64,000 bases of DNA from Candidatus Zemynaea palustris (GTDB lineage: Bacteria; Vulcanimicrobiota; Vulcanimicrobiia; Vulcanimicrobiales; Vulcanimicrobiaceae). The position numbers and the translations under genes are program-made. The notes under the pieces are model-generated. The model did not search any database, was not told the DNA's origin, and worked only from the letters and a program-made list of their open reading frames with translations. Positions within the stretch are counted from its first letter, which is position 1. Each line of letters starts with the position of its first letter. The stretch covers positions 161,039-225,038 of the forward strand of contig PLCB01000006.1 in assembly GCA_003134695.1 (NCBI GenBank), given 5' to 3'. Of this stretch, positions 54,098 to 63,811 are shown piece by piece.

Positions 54098-57000
54098 GTG
54101 TACGTTCTTTCACGTTTGTTCACACCACGGGGCCTTGCGAGCCGATTTACCATCGGCGCGCTCTTGGCGTTCGTCCTGTTCTTTAATTCGGTCGGGACTC
54201 TTTTTGCGAGCACGACCGGCGGTATTTCAGGGACGGTCACCGGAGCTCAAGGCGGCCAAGGTCTCGCCGGCGTCAAGGTTGCGGCGGTTTCGCCCTCCTC
54301 GCGTTACGGGGGCGTTACCGACGGCAAGGGATTCTTTTCACTTCAAGGGATGGACACCGACACGTACACCCTGTCGTTCGAGTTGGCCGGCTACCAGCCG
54401 CAATCGATCACGGGTGTCAACGTCTTCGCAGACCAGAATGTGAACGTTTCCCCGCAACTCACGAAATCGCTGATCACTATCGGCCGCGTCGTGGCGCGCA
54501 GCGTCGGCGGCGCGTTCCAGCCGTCGCAGACCAGCGACACCTACACGGTCACCACCAGCCAGATCGCCAATCAACTCGGCAAGAGCGACAGCGTCAGCGA
54601 GACGAACTTGATCTTCACGCTGCCGGGCTCGACTCGCGACTCGAGCGGCTATCCGGTTATCCGCGGCGGCCGTGAAAACGAAGAGGGCTTTCAGTACGAG
54701 GGCATCCCGTACACTGATGCCTTCACCAGTCAATTCATCAACAGCCTCGCGCTCAACCCCGGCGTCTTCTCTCTGCAATTGACGCCGGGAGCCGGCGACG
54801 CCTCAATCCAGAGCCAGGGCACCGGGACGCTGAACCTGATCTCGAAGCGCGGCACGCGGCCGGCTTTCGGCTCGCTCGACTTCGAGGCGCTGACGTATCC
54901 GATGGCGCATCAGTTCGCCACCGAATACGGCTTCGCTTCACCCGACGGCCGTTTCTCGAACTACGTCGCGTTCCAAGGCAATACGACCAACGCGATGTAC
55001 CAGGCGCACAACGCCGATTCGACGCGCATCGGTACGTTCTTCAGCCAGCAGTACCAAACCAGTCGCGACCTCACCGACAACTTCTTCTATAAGTTCGGTC
55101 GTGACCTGAATCAATCGATCCAGGTGTTCTACCAGAACCAATCGGTCAGCTTCTTCAGCAACAACGGCGGCCTCGGGCCTTATGCGATCGGTTCGGCCGC
55201 CGCGGGCTATAGTGGTCCGGGCCTGTGCTACAACAGTTGCGATCCGATTGCGCTCAGCACGATTCGCGGCGCCACGGGCTTGACCAACAATCAGATCCAG
55301 CAGATCCTGATGCCGTACGTGGGTCAGCCGGCGGCGCCATGTCCGGTCACCGCATCGTCGCCTGTCCCCACGCAGGCATGCGCGACACTGAATCACCCGA
55401 TCCAGCAGTTCCAGCCGAATGACACGTTCAAGATCCAGTACTCGAACAACATCGACGCGTCGACGTTCTTCACGGCGAAGTTCTTCCACGCCAACGCCGT
55501 CTCGACGTTCGACCTGATCAACCAAGGGACGGCGTACTACGACGAGTGGGCGCTGCAGGGCGGCCAGGACATCGGCGTCGCGCTCGATATAACGAAGCAG
55601 ATCAACTCGAAGAACCTGCTCAAGATCGGCGTGAACTCCTACTTCCTCCATCCGATCGACAACGTCACCAGCGGCGTCTTCGGCTTGCTCGACGCGACCG
55701 GCTTCAGCTTCGCCGGCGCGGGCTACGACTTTCTCCCCGTCAATCCATTCACAGGCGCGTGCAGCTACCTGTATTGCGGCAAGGGCGTCGCGATCTCGAG
55801 CAACCCGGCGACGGCCACCGCTCAAGCTCTAGCCGGCTACGGCGGGAGCTCGTTCGTAGCGCCGGGTACCTTCGTGCCCCAAGCGATGCAGAATCCGACG
55901 GCGAACCGTCGGGACTGGGGCGTCTACCTCAACGATACGTTCTCGCCGACCGACCGCTTGAAGATCGACCTCGGCGTCCGCATCGACGGCTCCCACAACA
56001 GCCTTCCGAGCGAGGCGCCGTGCAACACGTATGCTTCGGCGGCCGCGACCTCGACGATCGATGCGACCTCGGCCGCAAACCAGTGCCTCTACCAGTACAA
56101 CGCGTTCAACTCGAACGGCCAGCCGATCGTCGTCATCGACCCGCAGGCCAAGAATCCGGTCGTACCCGAACCGCGCGTCGCGTTCTCGTGGCAAATCGGC
56201 CGCAACGACGCAATTCGCGCCTCTTATGGGCGTACGGTGGAGTTCGCGCCGATCGCGGACTTCGACTCGCGTACCTCGCGCCAATACTACAACAACCTTT
56301 ACGGATCCATTGCGCCCACCCCGTTCGCGCTCATCTGGAACGGCTCGATGAACACGTGCGGCGTGACGCAAACCAATCCGTGCTCGAGCTTCGGCGAGCA
56401 GCTCTACTGGGATAACCAGCTCAACTTCGACGGCATCCCGATCGAACCAGTAAAGCCCGAGACCTTCAACAACTTCGACTTCTCGTTCTCGCATCAGTTC
56501 CCAGCGAACATCGCACTGAAGGTTACGCCGTTCTACCGGCGCGGCTACGACGCGCTCGTGCTCTCGAACACCGTCAAGACCGACAAGAGCGGAAACCCGT
56601 TAATCGACCCGCTGACCGGTGGGTTCCTCTTCAATCCCTCGGTGAGCTCGAATCTTGGGATCGAAAGGACCACGGGCGTCGAGATGCAGATCACGCGCGA
56701 CCTGGGGTACGGCATCTCGGGTGAGTTCGCCGCGACCTACATCAACGAGCTCTCCAACGTCGTCCCGCTCTCGTCGAGCGAAGACTTCTTCCCGTCGATT
56801 CCGGCGGCGTCGTTGGCGCTCGGCAACCTGTACCGCGTCGGCTTCCTCTCGCCGTTCACGGCGGCGTTGGCCCTCCAGTACAAGTCGCGCGGCGGCTTGA
56901 GAATCAACCCGGTGACGTTCTACGTCAAGGGCTATCCGATCGGCAACGGGCTGATCACGGCGAACTATGTCAACAACGTGCCGATGAACATCCCGTCGAC

Positions 57001-57442
57001 GAACGTCAGCTTCTCGGGCGGCTCGACGGGTGCGATGCAGTACGTCGACCCGATGAATCCGGGCTCGATCACGAGACCCAACATCGCCGCGACGCGCGGA
57101 TCCGCACTCTCGGCGAGTCCGGGCGGCGTCCTCTCAAACAATCGCAACCTGTTCACCAACCTCGACATCGAGTTCCAACCGCCGGGTTCGCGCAACAACT
57201 TCGGCCTGTTCATCACGAACCTGTTCGGAAACGTCTACGGTCTCCCGTCGCTCAACTCGCGTTGGCAGCCGGTCGCGACCGGCATCGGCGGACCGAAGAC
57301 GGGCACAACCTCGAACGTTCTCACCTTCCCGAACGAAGGCCAAGTGAACTACGCAGCCGACCGTTTCGGGTTCGCCCCGTTCATCATTTCACCGACCGGG
57401 ACGCCGACGGAGTTCCGGCTCTACTACCAGCTCGCACTCTAA
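54098..57442 (+). CDS. TonB-dependent receptor with carboxypeptidase-regulatory N-domain
   Basis: GTG start at 54098 after GAGGAG. 1114 residues: signal peptide to about 38, carboxypeptidase-regulatory-like domain (GGISGTVTGAQGGQGLAGVK, TDGKGFFSLQGMDTDTYTLS), plug with YPVIRGGRENEEGFQYEGIP, and a 22-strand barrel ending in RLYYQLAL. Imports an unknown large ligand with TonB energy. Followed after 12 bases by a lipoprotein gene that may cover the receptor. Confidence 0.93.
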   Translation: MYVLSRLFTPRGLASRFTIGALLAFVLFFNSVGTLFASTTGGISGTVTGAQGGQGLAGVKVAAVSPSSRYGGVTDGKGFFSLQGMDTDTYTLSFELAGYQPQSITGVNVFADQNVNVSPQLTKSLITIGRVVARSVGGAFQPSQTSDTYTVTTSQIANQLGKSDSVSETNLIFTLPGSTRDSSGYPVIRGGRENEEGFQYEGIPYTDAFTSQFINSLALNPGVFSLQLTPGAGDASIQSQGTGTLNLISKRGTRPAFGSLDFEALTYPMAHQFATEYGFASPDGRFSNYVAFQGNTTNAMYQAHNADSTRIGTFFSQQYQTSRDLTDNFFYKFGRDLNQSIQVFYQNQSVSFFSNNGGLGPYAIGSAAAGYSGPGLCYNSCDPIALSTIRGATGLTNNQIQQILMPYVGQPAAPCPVTASSPVPTQACATLNHPIQQFQPNDTFKIQYSNNIDASTFFTAKFFHANAVSTFDLINQGTAYYDEWALQGGQDIGVALDITKQINSKNLLKIGVNSYFLHPIDNVTSGVFGLLDATGFSFAGAGYDFLPVNPFTGACSYLYCGKGVAISSNPATATAQALAGYGGSSFVAPGTFVPQAMQNPTANRRDWGVYLNDTFSPTDRLKIDLGVRIDGSHNSLPSEAPCNTYASAAATSTIDATSAANQCLYQYNAFNSNGQPIVVIDPQAKNPVVPEPRVAFSWQIGRNDAIRASYGRTVEFAPIADFDSRTSRQYYNNLYGSIAPTPFALIWNGSMNTCGVTQTNPCSSFGEQLYWDNQLNFDGIPIEPVKPETFNNFDFSFSHQFPANIALKVTPFYRRGYDALVLSNTVKTDKSGNPLIDPLTGGFLFNPSVSSNLGIERTTGVEMQITRDLGYGISGEFAATYINELSNVVPLSSSEDFFPSIPAASLALGNLYRVGFLSPFTAALALQYKSRGGLRINPVTFYVKGYPIGNGLITANYVNNVPMNIPSTNVSFSGGSTGAMQYVDPMNPGSITRPNIAATRGSALSASPGGVLSNNRNLFTNLDIEFQPPGSRNNFGLFITNLFGNVYGLPSLNSRWQPVATGIGGPKTGTTSNVLTFPNEGQVNYAADRFGFAPFIISPTGTPTEFRLYYQLAL

Positions 57443-57454
57443 AGGGAGCCAGCA

Positions 57455-58588
57455 TTGTTCAAGCACTCACGTAACCTCATCGCGCTGGCTCTCCTCGGCG
57501 GTTTGGTCGGATGCACGTCCGGCCAATCCGCGGTCGAGCCGGCCGTTTCAGGCGCAAACCTCAGTCTCGACAAGGCCACTCTCGCGGTCGGCGTCGCCAC
57601 GTTCTTCGACGGAACCCAAGGCACCAACGCGGTGGCCACGTTCCGTCAACCGAACGGGAATAGCGCAACCCTGGTCAATACCCCGTCGCTTACCGGTCCG
57701 GCCGCCTGGCTCGTTCCGGCTGCGCCGGCAAGCGCCCCGGCGACCGGCGTCGATGGCGGAACCAACAGAATCACCGCTGCGCCGCAGATTCAGAGCGGCG
57801 TCACGAGCCCCGTCCCAGTCGCCGACACCTTGGCGCAGAGCGGCGGCGTCTTCTCGTACGGATTCGCGCCCGACAACGCGTCGACGTCCGGGGCGATCGT
57901 CACGACCAGTTACACCATGCCGTTTTGGGCGGCTACGGGATTTACCGCAAGAAGCTACAAGGGCGGGCCGCCGGCGTATCCGCAAGAACGCAACGGCCTC
58001 TCCGGTGGCGGTACCGCATTCATCGGCTTCGCGCAAGGGTTCCTCACGCTGAACACCCCGGCGGTTGCGGGCACCTACAACCTCGCGATCAACGTTACGG
58101 ATTCCGTCGGGAATTCGACGAATTTCGCGGCGTCGGCGACCTTGACCAGTACGGCGGGGCTTCCGCCATATGGTGCTCCGACGTCGGTTGTCGAGGACGG
58201 GGCAGGCGGCCTGACGGTGAACTTCGTTGCACCGGCCGGCGTGACCGAGACGGTCGTCGACATCCAGGACCTGAACTATTGCTTCGCAACCATTGGCGGC
58301 AGCGGTCTCGGGTCGGTCTGGTACTCGGTCGTCGTCCAGGGTTCCGGCGCGCAGTCGGCGGTATTCCCGGCAAATCTCGGACCGACCGGGTCTTCGGCCG
58401 GCGCGTGCGGCAGTACTTCGGGGCCGTCGGTCCTCACCGGCGATACCTACGGGGTCTTCCTAATCGGCGCCGACTACCCGTTGTTCGAAGCCGGGCCGCC
58501 GCAGAACGTCTCGCAGACGCCGACCCTCGTCGGCGCTGCCGGCCAGGCCGATATCACGATCGCGGCCCGGGCCACGTTCGTCTACTAA
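57455..58588 (+). CDS. Lipoprotein paired with TonB receptor
   Basis: TTG start at 57455 after AAAGGGAG. 377 residues with lipobox LGGLVGC. The mature part is Gly/Ala/Thr/Val rich and beta-like, with Ig-like pieces (AGTYNLAINVTDSVGNSTNF, GGLTVNFVAPAGVTETVVDI). Role unknown; its place suggests it works with the receptor at the outer membrane. Confidence 0.75.
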   Translation: MFKHSRNLIALALLGGLVGCTSGQSAVEPAVSGANLSLDKATLAVGVATFFDGTQGTNAVATFRQPNGNSATLVNTPSLTGPAAWLVPAAPASAPATGVDGGTNRITAAPQIQSGVTSPVPVADTLAQSGGVFSYGFAPDNASTSGAIVTTSYTMPFWAATGFTARSYKGGPPAYPQERNGLSGGGTAFIGFAQGFLTLNTPAVAGTYNLAINVTDSVGNSTNFAASATLTSTAGLPPYGAPTSVVEDGAGGLTVNFVAPAGVTETVVDIQDLNYCFATIGGSGLGSVWYSVVVQGSGAQSAVFPANLGPTGSSAGACGSTSGPSVLTGDTYGVFLIGADYPLFEAGPPQNVSQTPTLVGAAGQADITIAARATFVY

Positions 58589-58608
58589 ACCCGAGTCAGA
58601 CCCAACGG

Positions 58609-58639
58609 AAGAGCCCGGTGCCTAATGCACCGGGCTCTT
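58609..58639. terminator. Perfect 13-bp hairpin terminator
   Basis: AAGAGCCCGGTGC, five-base loop CTAAT, GCACCGGGCTCTT, then a T/C-rich run. It lies between convergent genes and has A-rich bases on the other side, so it can serve both. Confidence 0.9.
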
Positions 58640-58661
58640 CTTTCTCTCGGGCCGGCTCGCG

Positions 58662-59210
58662 TCAGGCGGGGGAAATCGCGCCGTCGCGGGCTTGGAAGAC
58701 GAGCGCGTTCGAGGTCGCGGCGGCGACGACCGTGGCGCGGATTTCGCCGCTCGCCGCGCCGGCGGGTTGACCGTTCTCGATGACGATCTTCCCGTTGCGC
58801 GCGCGGATGACGACCGTCGTTCCCGCCGGAACTTGCACGAGTTCGTCGACGCGATAATTTGAGGCCGCGACCGGCGGTTTGGCGCCCGCCGCGCACTCGA
58901 ACGTCACCGACGGTGCCTCGCTGCAGATCGCCAGCCCCGCGTCGGTGCGTACGGTGCGAATCTCGATCGACGACGAATCGCCCCCGTTCGACGTGCGCAA
59001 GGCGCGCAGTTCGACGCGCCCGCTGTTGGAACGCTGCACGAAGACGTCGCCGGCGGGATTGACGATCTCGACGGTGGCTCCGTGCGCGAGGGCGCCGTCC
59101 CAAAGGTATTCGCTCGGCTCCACGGCGAGCGCGGCGAGCGGCGTCAAGAGCGCAAACGCTGCGATCGCGGTCGCGCATTGAAAAGTCTTGCGAGAGGTTA
59201 CGTCTTTCAT
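58662..59210 (-). CDS. Exported DUF4097-like beta protein
   Basis: 182 residues; signal peptide ending ALA. HGATVEIVNPAGDVFVQRSN, VPAGTTVVIRARNGKIVIEN and GEIRATVVAAATSNALVF show the repeated N-x-x-G-x-I-x-V turns of DUF4097-type beta-helix adhesins. Lies close to and convergent with the lipoprotein gene. Confidence 0.65.
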   Translation of the reverse strand: MKDVTSRKTFQCATAIAAFALLTPLAALAVEPSEYLWDGALAHGATVEIVNPAGDVFVQRSNSGRVELRALRTSNGGDSSSIEIRTVRTDAGLAICSEAPSVTFECAAGAKPPVAASNYRVDELVQVPAGTTVVIRARNGKIVIENGQPAGAASGEIRATVVAAATSNALVFQARDGAISPA

Positions 59211-59303
59211 GCCACGAGCCTAGTCTGGGCGCGTGACGCAAGCAATCAAATGAAACTCAAACGTCCTCGAAAGCGGGCCCGATCTGCCTCAATTAACGCC
59301 GGC

Positions 59304-60701
59304 TTAGCCGGCCACGAGCGTCGGCCGTTTGAGATGATGGTGCGTGCGCCTTTGATACATGCGCGCGATCGCGCTGAGCTTCGCTTCGCAGAACGGTCGG
59401 CCGAGCAGCGAGAGCCCCGTCGGCAGCCCGTTTTCACCGAACCCGTTCGGCAGCGCGAGCGCCGGCACGCCGGTGAGATTTCCCGACGCGATCAGGCTGA
59501 CGCCGCCGCGATATTTCGGGTACGCCGTGTCGAACGGGAGGGCGATCGGATAGGCGACCGTGTGCAACGTCGGCGAGACGATCGCGTCGTACTTGCCGAA
59601 GGCACGGTCAAAGGCTTCGATCATGAACACGCGCTGTCGCAGCGCGTCGATGTAATCGACGGCCGGCGTCGCGTAGCCCACATAGCCACCGGTGCGGTCG
59701 TCGACGGCGCGCAGCTCGCGGGCGCGTCCGCTCTCGATCAGGTCGCGGAACGCCGCGGCGCCTTCGGCTCGGACGATGGTTCCGACGGCCGCGCCGTAGG
59801 GCAGGCGGGGCACCGCGACGTCGTCGACGACGTCGCAAAACTCCGCCAGCGCTTTCAGCGCCGCCTCGAAGTTAGCTTTGACCGCAGGCATCGTCTTTTG
59901 CGTCGCCTTCGCCAGCACGCCGATGCGCGGCCGTCGCTTCGCGTTGGGGAAAGGGCGATCGACGGCGCTCGGATCATTGGGGTCGCTGCCGGATATCACG
60001 CGCAGCACGGTCTCGGCGTCGGCGGCGGAGCGCGCCATCGGCCCCAACTTGTCGAGCGTCCAGCAGAGCGCCATCGCGCCGTGCCGGCTCACGCGTCCGA
60101 AGGTCGGACGCAAACCGGTGACGCCGCAACTCGTCGAGGGGAAGAGAATCGAGCCCGACGTCTCCGAACCGATCGCGAAGCCGACGAGCCCGGCGGCGAC
60201 GGCGGCGCCCGATCCGCTCGACGAGCCGCCGCTCCAGAAATCGCGATTCCACGGCGTCCGGCCGGGTCCGGTGAACGACGCGTCCGCACCGTTGTACCCG
60301 AAACCGCCGGCGAGTTCGACCATCGCCAACTTCGCGAGCAGCACAGCGCCGGCGTCCCCGAGTTTGCGCACGACGGTCGCGTCGTAATCGAAACGCTGCC
60401 GGCGATACGGTTCGGCACCCCAGGTCGTCGGCGCACCAACCGTCGCGAGCAGATCTTTGACGCCATACGGAATGCCCTGCAGCGGGCCGCGCAGGCGTCC
60501 GGCCGCGCGTTCCTTGTCGGCGCGTTTGGCTTCGGCTCGCGCACGCTCCGGCATCAGCGTCACGACAGCGTTGTAGGCGCCGCCGTACTTTTCGAGTCGC
60601 GCGAGATAAAGATTCGTCAGCTCGAGCGAGGAGAGCGCGCGGCGCCTCAGGAGCCGCTGCAGCGTCGCGCAATCGGCGAAGGCGATGTCTTCATCGCTCA
60701 T
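59304..60701 (-). CDS. Amidase-signature enzyme
   Basis: 465 residues, ATG at 60701 coupled to the preceding gene (ATGA). Ser-Ser-Lys triad: Lys in IPYGVKDLL, the cis-Ser in WSGGSSSGSGAAVAAGL, and the nucleophile in AIGSETSGSILFPS. The GatA-like fold is complete. No gatB or gatC here and the substrate loop is unlike GatA, so it is probably a small-molecule amidase. Confidence 0.93.
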   Translation of the reverse strand: MSDEDIAFADCATLQRLLRRRALSSLELTNLYLARLEKYGGAYNAVVTLMPERARAEAKRADKERAAGRLRGPLQGIPYGVKDLLATVGAPTTWGAEPYRRQRFDYDATVVRKLGDAGAVLLAKLAMVELAGGFGYNGADASFTGPGRTPWNRDFWSGGSSSGSGAAVAAGLVGFAIGSETSGSILFPSTSCGVTGLRPTFGRVSRHGAMALCWTLDKLGPMARSAADAETVLRVISGSDPNDPSAVDRPFPNAKRRPRIGVLAKATQKTMPAVKANFEAALKALAEFCDVVDDVAVPRLPYGAAVGTIVRAEGAAAFRDLIESGRARELRAVDDRTGGYVGYATPAVDYIDALRQRVFMIEAFDRAFGKYDAIVSPTLHTVAYPIALPFDTAYPKYRGGVSLIASGNLTGVPALALPNGFGENGLPTGLSLLGRPFCEAKLSAIARMYQRRTHHHLKRPTLVAG

Positions 60702-61030
60702 CGCAGCGGCACCGTGAAGATCGTCACCGGCCCGTCGGAGTTTCGTAGCCGCTTCTTCTTCGGATTGAGCGCGGCGCCGAGTTGCGAGTTCTCGTCGATG
60801 TCCTTCGCAATCCCGGCGATCTCGGCGTCGCTCAACTTGGGATCGAAGCGGCGCATCGTCGCGGCAACCGCGAGCGCCGGCGCCGACGGCGGCTTCTCCG
60901 ACGGCGCAGGCGAGGGCATCGCGCCGTTCGCCGCCGGCGTCGCTGCCGCGGCACGCGCTTCGCTCCGCGCCAGCGCCAGCGCGGCGCTGGTCGCCGCGAC
61001 GGTTGTGATAAATTGCTTGCGGTTTCTCAT
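60698..61030 (-). CDS. Small exported protein upstream of amidase
   Basis: 110 residues, ATG at 61030. A twin-arginine-like start (MRNRKQFITTVAATSAALAL) and an Ala/Pro linker lead to AATMRRFDPKLSDAEIAGIA, KDIDENSQLGAALNP and KKKRLRNSDGP. Such short proteins precede amidases of this kind and may be an associated subunit; that is inference from position. Confidence 0.7.
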   Translation of the reverse strand: MRNRKQFITTVAATSAALALARSEARAAAATPAANGAMPSPAPSEKPPSAPALAVAATMRRFDPKLSDAEIAGIAKDIDENSQLGAALNPKKKRLRNSDGPVTIFTVPLR

Positions 61031-61191
61031 GTCGCAAAGTTTGAGCGCCCTCAACGTGCGCCCTGGCCCGTCGGCCCGGCCGAAACCGCCGGGCAGTATG
61101 AAAGGTACCTACTGCAAGCAGGTCGGCCGCCGGCAGGTGTGGGCGGTCAACTAAAGAATTAAGAGTAATACCTCATTTGCGGAGGCGGCCT

Positions 61192-61716
61192 ATGTCAGCA
61201 TTCTACGATTTCGATGGGTTTCGGCTCGCGACGCGCGGCAAGGGGTTGACCTACCGGGGCTCCCCGGTCAAGCTCACCGCGAAAGCGATCGCGGTGCTCA
61301 CGCTGCTCGCCGAGCGGGCGCCCGAGGTCGTCACGCGCGCCGAATTCGAGGCGACGGTCTGGCCCGAGGGGTTCATCGAACCGGCCAACTTGACGCAGAC
61401 GATCTACATGCTGCGCAGGGCGCTCGGCCGGTCGACGGCTCCCGTTCCGATTGAGACGGTGAACGGCCGCGGCTACCGTTTGAGCGTCAACGTCGCGCGC
61501 AAGGACGTCGCGGAGCGATTTGATCTCCGTCAGCGGCGGGTCGCCACGGCTTCGCGCGCCCGGCTCGACTGGCGCGTCGTCGCCTCGCTCGCCGTCCTCA
61601 TCGTCCTCGTCGCGCTCTTCGGCGCGTCGCGCATCGCCTACGCGCTCCATCCGCCGTCGAGCGCGGCGTCCACCGCCGAAGCCGGCGGCGCTAGACTTCC
61701 ATCACGACCGGAATGA
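61192..61716 (+). CDS. CadC-like winged-helix regulator with membrane anchor
   Basis: 174 residues, ATG at 61192 after GGAGGCGG. OmpR-type DNA-binding domain at 1-100 (SPVKLTAKAIAVLTLLAERA, NLTQTIYMLRRALG, IETVNGRGYRL), one membrane helix at about 125-148, then only 20 residues. The large periplasmic sensor of CadC/ToxR proteins is missing. It may sense through its helix or be a shortened gene. The 3-prime end overlaps RNase J by 26 bases. Confidence 0.85.
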   Translation: MSAFYDFDGFRLATRGKGLTYRGSPVKLTAKAIAVLTLLAERAPEVVTRAEFEATVWPEGFIEPANLTQTIYMLRRALGRSTAPVPIETVNGRGYRLSVNVARKDVAERFDLRQRRVATASRARLDWRVVASLAVLIVLVALFGASRIAYALHPPSSAASTAEAGGARLPSRPE

Positions 61717-63409
61717 CGATCGGTCGCCGTTTCGTCTTGTCGTAAACCGCTTTGGCCAGTCCCTGGCGGATGTGCTCTTTGACGGTCGGAACGTCGCGAA
61801 TTCCCTCCGCCGAACAGCCGTGCAAGATGTCTGAAACCCTGCGTTCCAAATCCTCGATCACGGGCTCGGACTCCGGCAAATAAAAGACGCCGCGCGAGAT
61901 CAGATCCGGTCCGGCGATCACGCGAGCTTCCGACGCGTCGACGGTAACGACGACCATCATGATCCCGTCGGCGGAGAGATGCTTGCGGTCGCGCAAGACC
62001 GCCTGACCGACGTCGCCGACGCCGCTCCCGTCGACCATCACGTTGCCGCCGTAGGTCTTGCCGATCTTTTCCGCGCCGCGCGCGGTGAACTCGATGACGT
62101 CGCCGTTCTCGATCACAAAACAGTGCGCCAAGTCGATGCCGGTCTTTTGCGCCAGCGCCGCGTGCGTCACGAGCATTCGATATTCGCCGTGGACCGGTAT
62201 GAAGTACGCCGGCCGAACCAAGTTGAGCATGAGCAACAATTCTTCTTGCGATGCGTGCCCGGAGACGTGCGCCGTCCCCTGAGCCGTCCCGTGAATGACC
62301 GTCGCCCCGAGGCGATAAAGATTGTTGATCGTGCGCGAGACGCTCTTCTCGTTGCCGGGAATCGGCGTCGCCGAGACGACGACCGTATCGCCCGGCACGA
62401 TCTTCATCAGCGGATGGTCGCGCACCGAGAGCCGCGTCAGCGCCGACATCGGCTCGCCCTGCGAACCCGTCGTCATCACCACGACCCGCTCCGGCGGGAG
62501 TTCGTCGACGTCGTCGAGTTTGACGACTTGCTCGGGCGGAATGCGCAGATGACCGTGCTCGCTCGCGAAATGCATCACGTTTTGCAGCGAGCGGCCCAGG
62601 AAGGCGATCTTCCGATCGAACCGCACCGCCTGATCGACGACCTGTTGAATGCGCGGGACGTTGGAAGCGAACGACGTCACGATGATGCGGCCCGGCGCGC
62701 GCGCGAAGATGTTCGCAAAGGCTTCGCCGACGATCCGCTCCGACGGCGTGTGGCCGGGCCGCTCCGCGTTGGTCGAGTCGGAGAGCATGCAGAGCACGCC
62801 CTCTTCTCCGATGCGTGCGATCGCCGCAAAGTCGGCCGGCCGGCCGTCGATCGGCGTCTGGTCGAACTTGAAGTCGCCGGTATGGAAGATCGTCCCGACC
62901 GGCGTGCGCAGTGCGAGCGCGCAGGCACCCGCGACCGAGTGGTTGATGTGAACGAACTCGGTGTCGATCTCACCGTAGACGACGCGCTCGCCGGGTTGGA
63001 CGGCGCGGAACGAAACCTCGCCGGCTTTCTGGTCGCGCATCTTCGCGCGAATCAACGCCAGCGACAACGGCGTTCCGACCACCGGAACGCGGAACTCGCG
63101 CAACAGAAACGGGATGCCGCCGATGTGGTCTTCGTGGCCGTGCGTCACCAGCAGCGCGCGAAACTTGTCGGCGCGCTCGCGCAGATAGCTGAAGTCGTTG
63201 ATGACGATATCGACCCCGAACATCTCGTCGTCGGGGAACATCAGGCCGCAGTCGACCGCGACGAGGTCGTCACGCGTCTCGATGACGGTCATGTTACGGC
63301 CGATCTCGCCACAGCCCCCGAGCGGGATGACGCGAACGAACGGCTCGGAGGGGGGCGGGGGGACGACCAACGAGTCGGGGCGGCCGTCGCGCCCGGTCAG
63401 AGAAGCCAA
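61691..63409 (-). CDS. rnj: Ribonuclease J
   Basis: Beta-lactamase-fold RNase with VRVIPLGGCGEIGRNM, LLVTHGHEDHIGGIPF, FHTGDFKFDQTP, SDSTNAERPGHTPSE, and SGHASQEELLLML. The start is uncertain: no ATG lies near the usual N-terminus; a TTG at 63409 is my choice, with another at 63370, and the frame stays open to 63601. The C-terminal domain is complete. Main 5-prime exo- and endonuclease in organisms without RNase E. Confidence 0.93.
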   Translation of the reverse strand: MASLTGRDGRPDSLVVPPPPSEPFVRVIPLGGCGEIGRNMTVIETRDDLVAVDCGLMFPDDEMFGVDIVINDFSYLRERADKFRALLVTHGHEDHIGGIPFLLREFRVPVVGTPLSLALIRAKMRDQKAGEVSFRAVQPGERVVYGEIDTEFVHINHSVAGACALALRTPVGTIFHTGDFKFDQTPIDGRPADFAAIARIGEEGVLCMLSDSTNAERPGHTPSERIVGEAFANIFARAPGRIIVTSFASNVPRIQQVVDQAVRFDRKIAFLGRSLQNVMHFASEHGHLRIPPEQVVKLDDVDELPPERVVVMTTGSQGEPMSALTRLSVRDHPLMKIVPGDTVVVSATPIPGNEKSVSRTINNLYRLGATVIHGTAQGTAHVSGHASQEELLLMLNLVRPAYFIPVHGEYRMLVTHAALAQKTGIDLAHCFVIENGDVIEFTARGAEKIGKTYGGNVMVDGSGVGDVGQAVLRDRKHLSADGIMMVVVTVDASEARVIAGPDLISRGVFYLPESEPVIEDLERRVSDILHGCSAEGIRDVPTVKEHIRQGLAKAVYDKTKRRPIVIPVVMEV

Positions 63410-63475
63410 ACTCTTGGCGTCAGGCCTTTCAGGGCGTCGCGCCCGGCGTGATATGCCCCTACGGAGGCTATCGAA

Positions 63476-63811
63476 ATGATTCTTGGCGTCTTCGCCCTCG
63501 TCGCCGTCGTGACTCTTCCCGCGCCCGCACCGCCGGTTCGGGCTTCCCACCCCCGACAGGCCGCCGCTCGCCGCGGCGCAGGCACGTTCCGGCTGCCGCA
63601 CCTGGCGGCCGGCGACCTCTATTCGGCGCGGGCCCGGCGCCGGTTGGCCGGCTATCTTCGGCTCCGCCTCCTCGAATTGCGCGAACTCGGCCTCGAGCGC
63701 GCCGCCGAGGTCGTCGAGCGGCGTCTTCCGGTCGACACGTTGCTGCCTCGATCGTTGGGTGTGCCCTCACGCAACATCCTGTTGCCTGAACCGGGTTTCG
63801 CCCGGCGATAG
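63476..63811 (+). CDS. Small exported hypothetical protein
   Basis: 111 residues; GGAGG eight bases before the ATG at 63476 and an N-terminal signal segment (ILGVFALVAVVTLPAPAPP). The rest is Arg/Leu rich and helical (RRLAGYLRLRLLELRELGLE). The last 15 codons overlap the TnpB end on the other strand, so the true 3-prime end may have been changed by insertion. Confidence 0.5.
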   Translation: MILGVFALVAVVTLPAPAPPVRASHPRQAAARRGAGTFRLPHLAAGDLYSARARRRLAGYLRLRLLELRELGLERAAEVVERRLPVDTLLPRSLGVPSRNILLPEPGFARR

